NCBI GenBank assembly: GCA_902363595.1
Contig: CABJAP010000018.1
Coordinates: forward strand, 9,585-73,584
DNA: 64,000 nucleotides
Direction: 5' to 3'
From: Clostridia bacterium
GTDB lineage: Bacteria > Bacillota > Clostridia > Peptostreptococcales > Anaerovoracaceae
Shown here: piece by piece, positions 40,263-47,823 of the stretch
Layout of the letters: each line of letters begins with the position of its first letter
Position numbering within the stretch: the first letter of the stretch is position 1
Position numbers and translations under genes: made by a program
The notes under the pieces: model-generated
Databases searched by the model: none
The model's input: only the letters and a program-made list of their open reading frames with translations
What the model was told of the DNA's origin: nothing

Positions 40263-41078
40263 CTATTCCTGTATTTCTTCGTTGAGACTTCCCATGCGAT
40301 AGCCGATCAAGTCCAGTGTAACATAGAAAAAACCGGCTTCCTTGACCAGAGCGCTCACCCGGTCCATAAACTGCAAATCAAAGAATTTCTTGCGGTCCTC
40401 AGGAGCCACTTCGATTCTTGCCAGGTTTCCATGGCAGCGCACCCGCACCTGGCGAAATCCCAGATCACGCAGCACTGATTCGGCCCTGTATACAGCTGCC
40501 AGCTTCTCCGGCGTGAGCGTTTCCCCATAGGGAATTCTGGAAGCCAGGCAGGCAAAGGCCGGCTTGTCCCAGATATCGCCTCCCAGCTCCTTTAGAGCTC
40601 GCCGAATTTCCGCCTTGGTCAGTCCCGCCTCCTTTAAAGGACTGGCGATGCTCAACTCGGCCAGAGCTTTGTGGCCGGGCCGGTAGTCCTTCATATCGTC
40701 CAAATTAGTACCGTCCACAATGACTGCATGGGGAAACTGGGCGGCCACCTGCTGTTTCACTTGGCTGAAAATAGCTTTTTTACAGATATAGCACCGGTCC
40801 GGGGGATTATGGGAGAACTGGGAAAGGATTTCCGCACCCAGATCGACGATCAAATGGCGAATGCCCTCCTTTTGACAAAGCTCACGGGCATAAGCGATCT
40901 CATCGGGCGCGAAGTTGGGGGCTGAGGCAGTGACGGCAATCAGCTGATCGCCCAAAACTTTCTTTGAAAATAAAAGCAAAAATGTGCTGTCAACGCCGCC
41001 GGACAGGGCCAGGGCCATCTGCCCATAGTCCTTTATAATCCGCTCCAGTGAGAGCAGCTTTTCTTCATACTTCATCAT
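40263..41078 (-). CDS. larE: LarE-type ATP-dependent sulfur transferase
   Basis: 271-residue PP-loop protein matching LarE, which gives up its own cysteine sulfur to build the nickel-pincer cofactor of lactate racemase. The ATP loop is SGGVDST (26-32). The sacrificial cysteine corresponds to C177 in PAFACLASR. The flanking DKPAFA and RIPYGE blocks are typical. larB and larC are not present in this window, so the cofactor pathway would need unlinked genes. The start at 41078 follows TAGGGG just after the HD gene stop. It may serve another racemase or an unrelated thiolation. Confidence 0.9.
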   Translation of the reverse strand: MMKYEEKLLSLERIIKDYGQMALALSGGVDSTFLLLFSKKVLGDQLIAVTASAPNFAPDEIAYARELCQKEGIRHLIVDLGAEILSQFSHNPPDRCYICKKAIFSQVKQQVAAQFPHAVIVDGTNLDDMKDYRPGHKALAELSIASPLKEAGLTKAEIRRALKELGGDIWDKPAFACLASRIPYGETLTPEKLAAVYRAESVLRDLGFRQVRVRCHGNLARIEVAPEDRKKFFDLQFMDRVSALVKEAGFFYVTLDLIGYRMGSLNEEIQE

Positions 41079-41086
41079 GGCAGCCC

Positions 41087-41629
41087 CTACTGCTCGCAAG
41101 TGCGCATGGCTAAAATAGTTTCCTGGAACAGCTCGTCCAGCTCCCATCCCAGCATTTCCGCGCCCTGGCGAATCACATCCCGGGAGCAGCCGGCAGCAAA
41201 CTTCTTGTCTTTGAATTTTTTCTTGACGGATTTGACCTCCATGTCCTGGACGCTTTTGGATGGGCGCATCAGGGCGCAGGCGCCGATCAGCCCTGTCAAT
41301 TCATCGGTGGCAAAGAGAACCTTTTCCATCTGGTGGGTCGGCTCGATATCGGAGCAGATGCCGTAGCCGTGGGAGCATACAGAACGGATAAAATCTTCAT
41401 CCAGGCCGCCTTCTTTTAACAGCTCCGGCGCTTTCTGACAGTGCTCGTCCGGGTACATTTCAAAGTCGATATCGTGGAGCAGTCCTACCAGCCCCCAATA
41501 CTCGGGATCATGCCCCAGCTTTTCCGCAAAATAGCGCATGGTACCCTCCACCGTCAGGGCATGCTTGATGTGGAATTCTTCCTTGTTGTATGTTGTCAGT
41601 AATGCAAACGCTTCTTCTCTTGTGATCAT
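41087..41629 (-). CDS. HD-domain hydrolase
   Basis: 180-residue HD-superfamily protein. The metal motif is H...HD: H20 or H23 in EEFHIKHAL, HD in GLLHDIDFE (about 51-52), and a downstream SHGYGI. The family hydrolyses phosphomonoesters or nucleotides. It overlaps none of its neighbours and has AGAGGTG before the ATG. It is encoded nine bases before larE and in one operon with larE and mazG. The exact substrate is unknown. Confidence 0.85.
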   Translation of the reverse strand: MITREEAFALLTTYNKEEFHIKHALTVEGTMRYFAEKLGHDPEYWGLVGLLHDIDFEMYPDEHCQKAPELLKEGGLDEDFIRSVCSHGYGICSDIEPTHQMEKVLFATDELTGLIGACALMRPSKSVQDMEVKSVKKKFKDKKFAAGCSRDVIRQGAEMLGWELDELFQETILAMRTCEQ

Positions 41630-41641
41630 AATAACACCTCT

Positions 41642-42568
41642 CTATTCATGATTTTTCGCTGACAGCCGATCCGTCTTAGACGGCAGCTGAGCAATAATAA
41701 TGGCGGCAAACATAACAATACAGCCGATCAATTCCCTGGGCGAAATCTGTTCATGGAGAATCAGTACGCCGGAGATGGCCGCAAGCACCGATTCCAAACT
41801 TAAAAGAAGGGACGCGATGGTCGGATCCGTATCCTTTTGTGCGATAATTTGCAGCGTATAAGCCACCCCGCAGGAAATGGCGCCGGTATATAAAATGGGA
41901 AACCAGCAATCCAGAATGTCGGACCAAACGGGGGTTTCGAAGATGGCCATCGGCACCAGCGAAATGATCCCGCAGACAAAGAACTGGATGCACGACATTT
42001 TCACGCCATCGGTTTTGGGCGAAAAATGATCGATGACCAGAATATGTATGGAAAAGCCAAAGGCACACAGCAGTACCAGAAAATCGCCTTTATTGATGGA
42101 CAGACCGTCCTTCATGCACAGCAAATACAGTCCAGCCAGTGAAAGAAGGACGCAGAGCCAAACGATGGGGCGAATTTTCTTGCCGATAAAAAAACTGAGT
42201 ATGGGTACGATGACAATATAAAGCGCTGTGATAAATCCAGCTTTTCCGGCAGTGGTGTACACGACTCCGAACTGCTGGAGGGAACTGGCGACGAAGAGAA
42301 TGACTCCGCAGGAAATTCCGCCCAGGATGAGCGTCTTATTTTCCGACTTCTTTTCTTCCTCTGTGGATTCTTCCTTGTCATCTGCTGGGTTCATTTTTCC
42401 TAAGAAAAAAATAACCGGGATTAAGACAATGCCGCCGATCAGGGAGCGGATTCCATTAAAAGTGAATGGTTCGATATAGTCCATTCCAGCCCGCTGAGCC
42501 ACAAAAGACGTACCCCAGATCAGAGCCGTTAAAAGCAGCAAAAGATTGCCGCGCAATTTTTTGTTCAT
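41642..42568 (-). CDS. EamA-family (DMT) transporter
   Basis: 308-residue exporter-like protein with ten membrane helices arranged as two EamA domains (about 5-150 and 160-295). Typical segments are LLLLTALIWGTSFVAQRAG at the N-terminus and LLLSLESVLAAISGVLILHEQ in the second half. An acidic, lysine-rich loop of about 25 residues separates helices two and three. The start at 42568 follows AAGGAAGG. Members export amino acids or metabolites. It is the first gene of the minus-strand cluster and is divergent from cobT. Confidence 0.9.
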   Translation of the reverse strand: MNKKLRGNLLLLLTALIWGTSFVAQRAGMDYIEPFTFNGIRSLIGGIVLIPVIFFLGKMNPADDKEESTEEEKKSENKTLILGGISCGVILFVASSLQQFGVVYTTAGKAGFITALYIVIVPILSFFIGKKIRPIVWLCVLLSLAGLYLLCMKDGLSINKGDFLVLLCAFGFSIHILVIDHFSPKTDGVKMSCIQFFVCGIISLVPMAIFETPVWSDILDCWFPILYTGAISCGVAYTLQIIAQKDTDPTIASLLLSLESVLAAISGVLILHEQISPRELIGCIVMFAAIIIAQLPSKTDRLSAKNHE

Positions 42569-42602
42569 AAAAACCTTCCTTATCGTCAATTTGTTTTTTC
42601 AT

Positions 42603-42706
42603 AATACAGGAAATATCGATTGCGTAGCATTTCCTGTATTTCAAAAAAGTTTACCTTGTGAAAGTGAGCGCGAAGCGCGAATAATGTTTCCAAAGAAAAC
42701 TTTTTT
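42603..42706. repeat. Two nested-type hairpins upstream of cobT
   Basis: First stem AATACAGGAAAT / ATTTCCTGTATT (42603-42614 and 42629-42640), perfect 12 bp with a 14-base loop. Second stem AAAAAAGTTT / AAACTTTTTT (42643-42652 and 42697-42706), with a GCGCGAAGCGCG mini-hairpin in its loop. On the plus strand the second ends in six T residues. No cobalamin-riboswitch core is visible. Confidence 0.55.
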
Positions 42707-42749
42707 ACATGCAAGATTATTCTATCGGGTTTGCCGGTAACTTTCAAGT

Positions 42750-42797
42750 GTTTTCAAGGTTGAAAACCTGTACGAAAGGCGCTGGCTGTGATAAAAT
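42750..42797 (+). promoter_or_regulatory. cob operon promoter with 18-bp dyad
   Basis: The extended -10 TGATAAAAT is at 42789-42797. Just upstream, GTTTTCAA-GG-TTGAAAAC (42750-42767) is a perfect 8-bp dyad positioned near the -35. It may be the operator of an unlinked regulator. Confidence 0.55.
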
Positions 42798-42869
42798 TGT
42801 AAGCAGTGAGCCGTCCGTATGGTTTTGCGGCGATTTTGCTCATGGTGCGGATGAGGAAGGAGTTTGGAA

Positions 42870-43985
42870 GTGACCAATCAAGAATTGCAAGATGTGATCA
42901 AGACGATTGCGCCTTTGAACCAGGAGGCCATGGAAAAGGCGCGCAGCCGTCAGCAAAGCCTGGCCAAACCGCCTGGAAGCCTGGGGCTTTTAGAGGATAT
43001 TTCCATTCAGATGGCCGGGGTCACGGGAAAGGTGAACAACCACATCGAAAAAACCTGCGTAGTTGTCATGTGTGCCGATAACGGAGTTGTGGAAGAAAAT
43101 GTATCCTCAGCGCCTCAGAGCGTTACCTTGGCACAGACAATTAACTTTACCAGGAGGCTGACCGGCGTTGGGGCCCTTAGCGAAAGCTTTGGCAGCGAAC
43201 TTTTAATTGTGGATGTGGGGATAAACGGATCGATTCCCCAGAATCTATATACGGAAACACCTTTTTCCGACACCCACAAGATCGTCAATCGAAGGATTGC
43301 AAAGGGAACGCGGAATTTGGCCAGGGAAAACGCCATGACCGAAGAACAGACATTGCGGGCCGTGGAAATCGGGCTGGAGATGGCGGCAGCGGTAAAAGAG
43401 AAAGGCTACGATATCTTTGGCATTGGGGAAATGGGGATCGGAAATACCACCACCAGCGCTGCGGTTTTATCCGCGCTTACCGGAGAATCGGCAGCAAAGA
43501 CAGTTGGTAAGGGCGGAGGCATCGTGGATAGCAGCTTTGCCCGTAAGAAAGAGATCGTAGATGAGGCCCTGAGCCGCTGTCGGGGCTTATCGCCTCTTTC
43601 GGTGCTGTCCCGAGTGGGCGGTTTTGACCTGGCGGCCATGACCGGTGCATTTCTCGGAGCGGCGGTCAGCCGGCTTCCAGTGGTGATCGACGGTTACATA
43701 TCGGCGGTAGCGGCTCTGACAGCATCCAGAATCGCCCCCGCCTGCGTTTCCTATATGTTCCCGTCTCACAGCTCTTATGAAAGGGGTTACCGTTTAGCCA
43801 TGGAAGGTCTGGGGCTGATGCCCTATCTGGATCTGAAGATGCGCCTGGGCGAAGGCAGCGGGTGCCCGCTGGCTTTCAAGATCATTGAGGGGGCGTGTGG
43901 GGTTATGAACCGGATGGCAACCTTTGAAGAGGCTGAAATCAACGATGATTATTTGGAAGAAATCCGCAGAGGGGATTGTTTCTGA
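42870..43985 (+). CDS. cobT: Nicotinate-nucleotide:dimethylbenzimidazole phosphoribosyltransferase
   Basis: 371-residue CobT, which makes alpha-ribazole phosphate for the lower ligand of cobamides. Conserved blocks are LAKPPGSLGLLE near residue 32, CADNGVVEENVS, GIGEMGIGNTTTSAA and the catalytic-glutamate region near the end (GEGSGCPLAFKIIEGAC). I prefer the GTG at 42870, because AGGAAGG lies nine bases upstream; a TTG at 42864 is too close to it. It is the first gene of the cobamide assembly operon. The stop overlaps the cobU start. Confidence 0.95.
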   Translation: MTNQELQDVIKTIAPLNQEAMEKARSRQQSLAKPPGSLGLLEDISIQMAGVTGKVNNHIEKTCVVVMCADNGVVEENVSSAPQSVTLAQTINFTRRLTGVGALSESFGSELLIVDVGINGSIPQNLYTETPFSDTHKIVNRRIAKGTRNLARENAMTEEQTLRAVEIGLEMAAAVKEKGYDIFGIGEMGIGNTTTSAAVLSALTGESAAKTVGKGGGIVDSSFARKKEIVDEALSRCRGLSPLSVLSRVGGFDLAAMTGAFLGAAVSRLPVVIDGYISAVAALTASRIAPACVSYMFPSHSSYERGYRLAMEGLGLMPYLDLKMRLGEGSGCPLAFKIIEGACGVMNRMATFEEAEINDDYLEEIRRGDCF

Positions 43986-44518
43986 TGAATTTGTTTATCA
44001 GCGGTGGCTGCAAAAACGGCAAATCGTTTTTCGCTCAGCAGCAGGCCAGGCAGCAGGCGGATGAGCTGGGGGTGCCACTTTATTATTTAGCGACGATGAT
44101 CCCCGCGGATGGGGAGGATCGGGAGCGGATCAAGCGCCATCTCAAGGAACGGGAAGGCTGGGGCTTTGCCACCATCGAGCAGGGGAAAAATATCCTACAG
44201 GCTCTGGGGCAGGCTGATCCTGACGGCGTTTTTCTGCTGGACAGCGTGACCGCCCTTTTGTCCAATGAAATGTTCGACGAGCAGGGCGGGGCAGATGAAG
44301 ATGCTCCCCGGCGGGTGAGCAGGGAGCTGGTCCAATTTGCGCAGCGGACAGGAAATACGATCTTTGTGTCCGACTATATTTATGGGGATGCTGCCCGCTA
44401 TGAGCATCTGACGGAAAGCTATCGCAGCGGCCTGGCTTTGTGCGACCGGAGTTTGGCCCGGATCTGCGACCAAGTAGTGGAAGTTTCATACGGAAGCTTT
44501 CATTATTTTAAGAGGTAG
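43985..44518 (+). CDS. cobU: Adenosylcobinamide kinase/guanylyltransferase
   Basis: 177-residue CobU, which phosphorylates adenosylcobinamide and then attaches GMP. The P-loop is SGGCKNGKS at residues 5-13. The guanylylated histidine lies in RIKRHLKEREGWG. LLDSVTALLSNEM, FVSDYIYGD and a late SLARICDQVVEV region complete the fold. Adenine of the ATG is the last base of the cobT stop (TGATG). The order cobT-cobU-cobS is that of nucleotide-loop assembly operons. Confidence 0.92.
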   Translation: MNLFISGGCKNGKSFFAQQQARQQADELGVPLYYLATMIPADGEDRERIKRHLKEREGWGFATIEQGKNILQALGQADPDGVFLLDSVTALLSNEMFDEQGGADEDAPRRVSRELVQFAQRTGNTIFVSDYIYGDAARYEHLTESYRSGLALCDRSLARICDQVVEVSYGSFHYFKR

Positions 44519-44519
44519 G

Positions 44520-45329
44520 ATGAGAATGAAAGCAATAACTGGTTTTTTTATGGCTTGGGGGAATTTCTGCGCCATCCCCTGCCCCTGCAAAAAGTGGGAT
44601 GAAAAGGCAAGGCCCCATATGCTGGTCATGTTCCCGGTGGTCGGGCTTATCATGGGCATCCTGTGGTATGGATTGTTTTTGCTGGTTGATGCGGCGGGTA
44701 TTCCCAGGCCGCTGGCGGCCGCCCTATTGACGGCATATCCCTTTGTCGTCAGCGGTTTCATCCATCTGGATGGATTTATGGATTGCAATGATGCCATCCT
44801 CTCCAGGCGGCCGCTGGAAGAACGACGCCGTATTCTCAAGGATTCCCACGTGGGAGCATTTGCGGTTATCACGGCAATTTTACTGTTTCTGCTGTTTTAT
44901 GCATCCATGAGTTCGGCGCTGGAACGGGAAAACCCTCATATTATGTGGAGCCTGATCCTGATTCCTGTTCTCGCAAGAACCATGTCCGCAAGAGCGGTTA
45001 TCGTCCACCAGCCTTTGTCCACTAGCCAGTATCAAAAGATCTTTGCTTCTTCCAAAGGACGGAGGTTTAAGTGGGCAGTCAGCCTGATTTGGCTCCTGGC
45101 GGCGCTGCTTTTAATCGGCGGCGGCGGGCTGCTGGAAGCGGAGCTGAATCCAGAGGGAGGCCCGGGGCTCTTTTACACCTTCGCCGCCTTGACGGCTGCG
45201 GAATTTTGCGCATCCATTTTAAGCGGCGCCTATGCAAGGCGGCAGTTAGGAGGAATGAACGGCGATATTGCCGGGTTTGCACTGGTTTGGAGCGAACTTG
45301 CGGCAGTGATTTCGCTGGCAGTGATTTGA
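44520..45329 (+). CDS. cobS: Adenosylcobinamide-GDP ribazoletransferase
   Basis: 269-residue membrane enzyme that joins adenosylcobinamide-GDP to alpha-ribazole and so completes the cobamide. The N-terminal FFMAWGNFCAIPCPCKKWDEKA and SGFIHLDGFMDCNDAILSRR, with its acidic metal site, are typical. About six membrane helices follow. The start may be 44520 or the ATG two codons later at 44526, which has the better distance from AGAGGTAGG. It is one base after cobU. Confidence 0.93.
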   Translation: MRMKAITGFFMAWGNFCAIPCPCKKWDEKARPHMLVMFPVVGLIMGILWYGLFLLVDAAGIPRPLAAALLTAYPFVVSGFIHLDGFMDCNDAILSRRPLEERRRILKDSHVGAFAVITAILLFLLFYASMSSALERENPHIMWSLILIPVLARTMSARAVIVHQPLSTSQYQKIFASSKGRRFKWAVSLIWLLAALLLIGGGGLLEAELNPEGGPGLFYTFAALTAAEFCASILSGAYARRQLGGMNGDIAGFALVWSELAAVISLAVI

Positions 45330-45330
45330 T

Positions 45331-45705
45331 ATGAATTTTGTATTTGGCGGAGCATATCAGGGGAAACTTGATTATGCGAAAGAAAACTTTTCAGTAAAAG
45401 AAATTTATATATGCGATGAAAAACGGGCTGAGCTGGACTTTTCCAAGGATACTATATACGGTCTGGAGGATTTTGTGCTGGCCTGCCTTCGGGCGGGCGT
45501 GGAAGCGGCGGATTACCTGCGGGAGCACATCGACCAGCTGCGTGCAAAGACGGTGATCTGCACTGATCTTTCTCAAGGCGTGGTGCCGATTGACCGGGAG
45601 CTTCGGGCGCTTCGGGAAATGACGGGAAGGACCATGATTTACCTGGCAAAAGAAGCGGACAGCGTTACCCGTGTTTTCTGCGGGCTGGGACAAACATTAA
45701 AATGA
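45331..45705 (+). CDS. Short CobU-like protein
   Basis: 124-residue protein resembling CobU in outline only. It begins with FGGAYQGKLDYA, a P-loop-like segment that lacks the Ser/Thr after the lysine. It ends with SQGVVPIDRELRALREMTGRTM and KEADSVTRVFCGLGQTLK, close to the end of CobU. The central guanylylated histidine motif is missing. It follows cobS by one base, in the same operon as a true cobU. It may be a regulatory or partner subunit, or a kinase with a changed site. I cannot assign a reaction. Confidence 0.75.
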   Translation: MNFVFGGAYQGKLDYAKENFSVKEIYICDEKRAELDFSKDTIYGLEDFVLACLRAGVEAADYLREHIDQLRAKTVICTDLSQGVVPIDRELRALREMTGRTMIYLAKEADSVTRVFCGLGQTLK

Positions 45706-45716
45706 AGAGGGGAATT

Positions 45717-46337
45717 ATGAAATCACAGATACATTTAATCAGGCATGGGATCACCGAGGGGAATCAAAGGCGGCTCTATTACGGCGCGTCGGATATTCCC
45801 CTGGCGGATGAAGGTGTTGCGGAGCTGAAAAAGCTGGTAAAAGAGGCAATCTATCCCCAGGCGGATGAAGGGGATTTTTATACCACCGGGCTCAAACGGA
45901 CCGAGCAAACGCTGGCGCTCATCTATGGAGAACGGGAGCATGAGGTTATCCCGGAGCTGAAAGAGATGGGCTTTGGCGATTTTGAGATGAAAAGCTATGA
46001 TGAGCTGAAGGAAGTGCCCGAATATGTGGAGTGGATCAGCGACAAAAGCGGCGACGCGGCCAGTCCCGGCGGAGAGAGCATCACCGGATTTTCCATGAGA
46101 ATCAAGGAAGGCCTGCGGATTCTCCACGGAAAACATCAGCTGAAAGAACTGTCAGTCAGACACAGCGGAAGGGATGCCATTTCGGTCATGGTCTGCCACG
46201 GCGGAACCATTGCTACGATTATGGATGTGTGTTTTCCCGGGCAAAGGGAGCATTTTTTTAAGTGGATCCCCGATCCTGGACATGGGTACACTCTGACCCT
46301 GGAAAAAAGCGAGATTGTAAGGTATGAAGCGTTTTAG
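45717..46337 (+). CDS. cobC: Histidine phosphatase-family protein, CobC-like
   Basis: 206-residue phosphatase. The active-site motif is LIRHGITEGN (about 7-16), with the second histidine in CHGGTIATI. It is likely alpha-ribazole-5'-phosphate phosphatase, which removes the phosphate from the CobT product, because it lies in the cobT-cobU-cobS operon. The family has many other substrates, so the name rests on context. The start at 45717 follows GAGGGG and is preferred to an ATG at 45702 that overlaps the preceding gene. Confidence 0.82.
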   Translation: MKSQIHLIRHGITEGNQRRLYYGASDIPLADEGVAELKKLVKEAIYPQADEGDFYTTGLKRTEQTLALIYGEREHEVIPELKEMGFGDFEMKSYDELKEVPEYVEWISDKSGDAASPGGESITGFSMRIKEGLRILHGKHQLKELSVRHSGRDAISVMVCHGGTIATIMDVCFPGQREHFFKWIPDPGHGYTLTLEKSEIVRYEAF

Positions 46338-46346
46338 GAGGATGTT

Positions 46347-47267
46347 ATGGAAATTAAGAACAATATTGCTGAGTTGATCGGAAAAACGCCTCTTTTGAGG
46401 CTGAACCGCTATCAGAAGAAAACGGGCGCAGGCTCGGCTCTCATTGCCAAGCTGGAGTATTTTAATCCCGGCGGAAGCGCCAAAGACCGGGTGGGTTACA
46501 ATATGATTCTGGAAGCAGAGCAGGAAGGGCGGCTGAAGCCGGGTGGGACGATTATTGAGCCCACCAGCGGGAACACCGGAGTGGGGATCGCGATGGTGGC
46601 TGCGGCCAGGGGCTATCGGGCCATTATGACCATGCCGGAAAGCATGAGCATGGAACGGCGCAATCTGCTCAAAGCCTATGGAGCGGAACTGGTTCTGACG
46701 GATGCGGCCCTGGGGATGCAGGGGGCTGTGGAAAAAGCAGAGGAGCTGAAAAAAGAAATTCCCGGCAGCATGATCGCCGGTCAGTTCGACAATCCGGCCA
46801 ACTGGCAAATCCATTATAAAACCACGGGACCGGAGATTTGGAAAGACACCGATGGCAAGACAGACATCTTTGTATCTGCCGTGGGTACAGGCGGAACCAT
46901 TACCGGCACAGGAAAATTTCTCAAGGAAAAGAATCCCCAGATCAAAGTTGTTGCTGTGGAACCGGCCTCTTCGCCGCTGTTATCGGAGGGGAAGGCGGGT
47001 CCTCATAAAATTCAAGGCATCGGCGCCAATTTTGTGCCGCAGGTGCTGGATACTTCCATCTATGATGAAATCATCACAGTCACCGATGAGGATGCCTTTG
47101 AAACGATGAAAGAGCTGGCTCTGACAGAAGGCCTCTTTGTGGGAATCTCTTCTGGAGCCGCATTGAAGGCAGGACTGGTGCTGGCACAGAGGCCTGAAAA
47201 CGCAGGGAAAAATATCGTTATTCTTCTACCTGACACGGGGGAACGGTATTTGAGTTTGTTTGTATAG
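46347..47267 (+). CDS. cysK: Cysteine synthase A
   Basis: 306-residue O-acetylserine sulfhydrylase. The PLP-binding lysine is K46 in GGSAKDRVG. The substrate loop is PTSGNTGVG, the phosphate-binding turn is [10 protein letters not shown], and the end is [10 protein letters not shown]. It makes cysteine from O-acetylserine and sulfide. AGGAGG precedes the ATG, nine bases after cobC. Its presence at the end of the cob operon is not obviously linked to cobamides. Downstream is a repeat A copy and no terminator was seen. Confidence 0.95.
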   Translation: MEIKNNIAELIGKTPLLRLNRYQKKTGAGSALIAKLEYFNPGGSAKDRVGYNMILEAEQEGRLKPGGTIIEPTSGNTGVGIAMVAAARGYRAIMTMPESMSMERRNLLKAYGAELVLTDAALGMQGAVEKAEELKKEIPGSMIAGQFDNPANWQIHYKTTGPEIWKDTDGKTDIFVSAVGTGGTITGTGKFLKEKNPQIKVVAVEPASSPLLSEGKAGPHKIQGIGANFVPQVLDTSIYDEIITVTDEDAFETMKELALTEGLFVGISSGAALKAGLVLAQRPENAGKNIVILLPDTGERYLSLFV

Positions 47268-47301
47268 GGGGCTGCGGCCTGGAGATACGGTGTGGGGGTC
47301 T

Positions 47302-47468
47302 CCGGGAAAAAACTGAAAAAATAATGTGAAATTTACGCAGTTTTCAACGGTCAGGCGCTTTCAAATTCGCCTGGAGGCTCCTTGGCCCGCCAAGTTGCCG
47401 GGATCAGGCCCCGCAACCCCACAACTTTGCGAAAAAAATGCAAAATTTCGCAGAAGTTTTCCGGGATC
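47302..47468 (-). repeat. Repeat A, full inverted copy (A4)
   Basis: Nearly full-length copy of A1 in the opposite orientation. On the plus strand it begins CCGGGAAAAAACTGAAA and ends CAGAAGTTTTCCGGG, which are loosely inverted versions of each other. An internal CAGGCG / CGCCTG hairpin lies near 47352-47375. Confidence 0.7.
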
Positions 47469-47534
47469 CGGCGCCTCGCTGACTTGAGGTGCTTTTTCTA
47501 GAACCCAGCTGCAAGCATAGGCCGCCCCGGCAGC

Positions 47535-47681
47535 CTATGCCCGTATTTCGTTCAACAATAATTCCAGCATTTCATCCGCCTCATCCTCTGTAAAAGGGTC
47601 CTCCAGCCTGGTTCCGCACTGGGGGCAGACGAGATCTTCTGTTTCAAATTCTGTGTAGCACGCAGGACAATATTTGATCAT
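47535..47681 (-). CDS. 48-residue zinc-ribbon microprotein
   Basis: A short gene with a strong AGGAGGAGTG ribosome site eight bases before the ATG. The product has two C-x2-C pairs (C5/C8 and C19/C22) that can hold one zinc ion, then an acidic tail ending in a leucine-rich helix MLELLLNEI. Such zinc ribbons often bind nucleic acid or act as protein adaptors. I do not recognise a named family. It stands between repeat A4 and the AAA/nuclease gene, and its role is unknown. The signals and zinc motif make it likely to be real in spite of its size. Confidence 0.75.
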   Translation of the reverse strand: MIKYCPACYTEFETEDLVCPQCGTRLEDPFTEDEADEMLELLLNEIRA

Positions 47682-47823
47682 TTACAATCACTCCTCCTAA
47701 TATATAAGTGTAGGATTCAAGCACCCAACAGCCAGTTGGAACTTTCCCATCTCATTGTTAAAGCTTTTCTGAAAAGAACCGGATTTAAAATCCAGGTCTC
47801 GCGTGTAGTTATTTAGATGGTAT

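Noticed and set aside
42569..42869. Possible cobalamin riboswitch before cobT
   Set aside because: No GCCACTG-like B12 box or typical core was seen. Only hairpins and a dyad are present.
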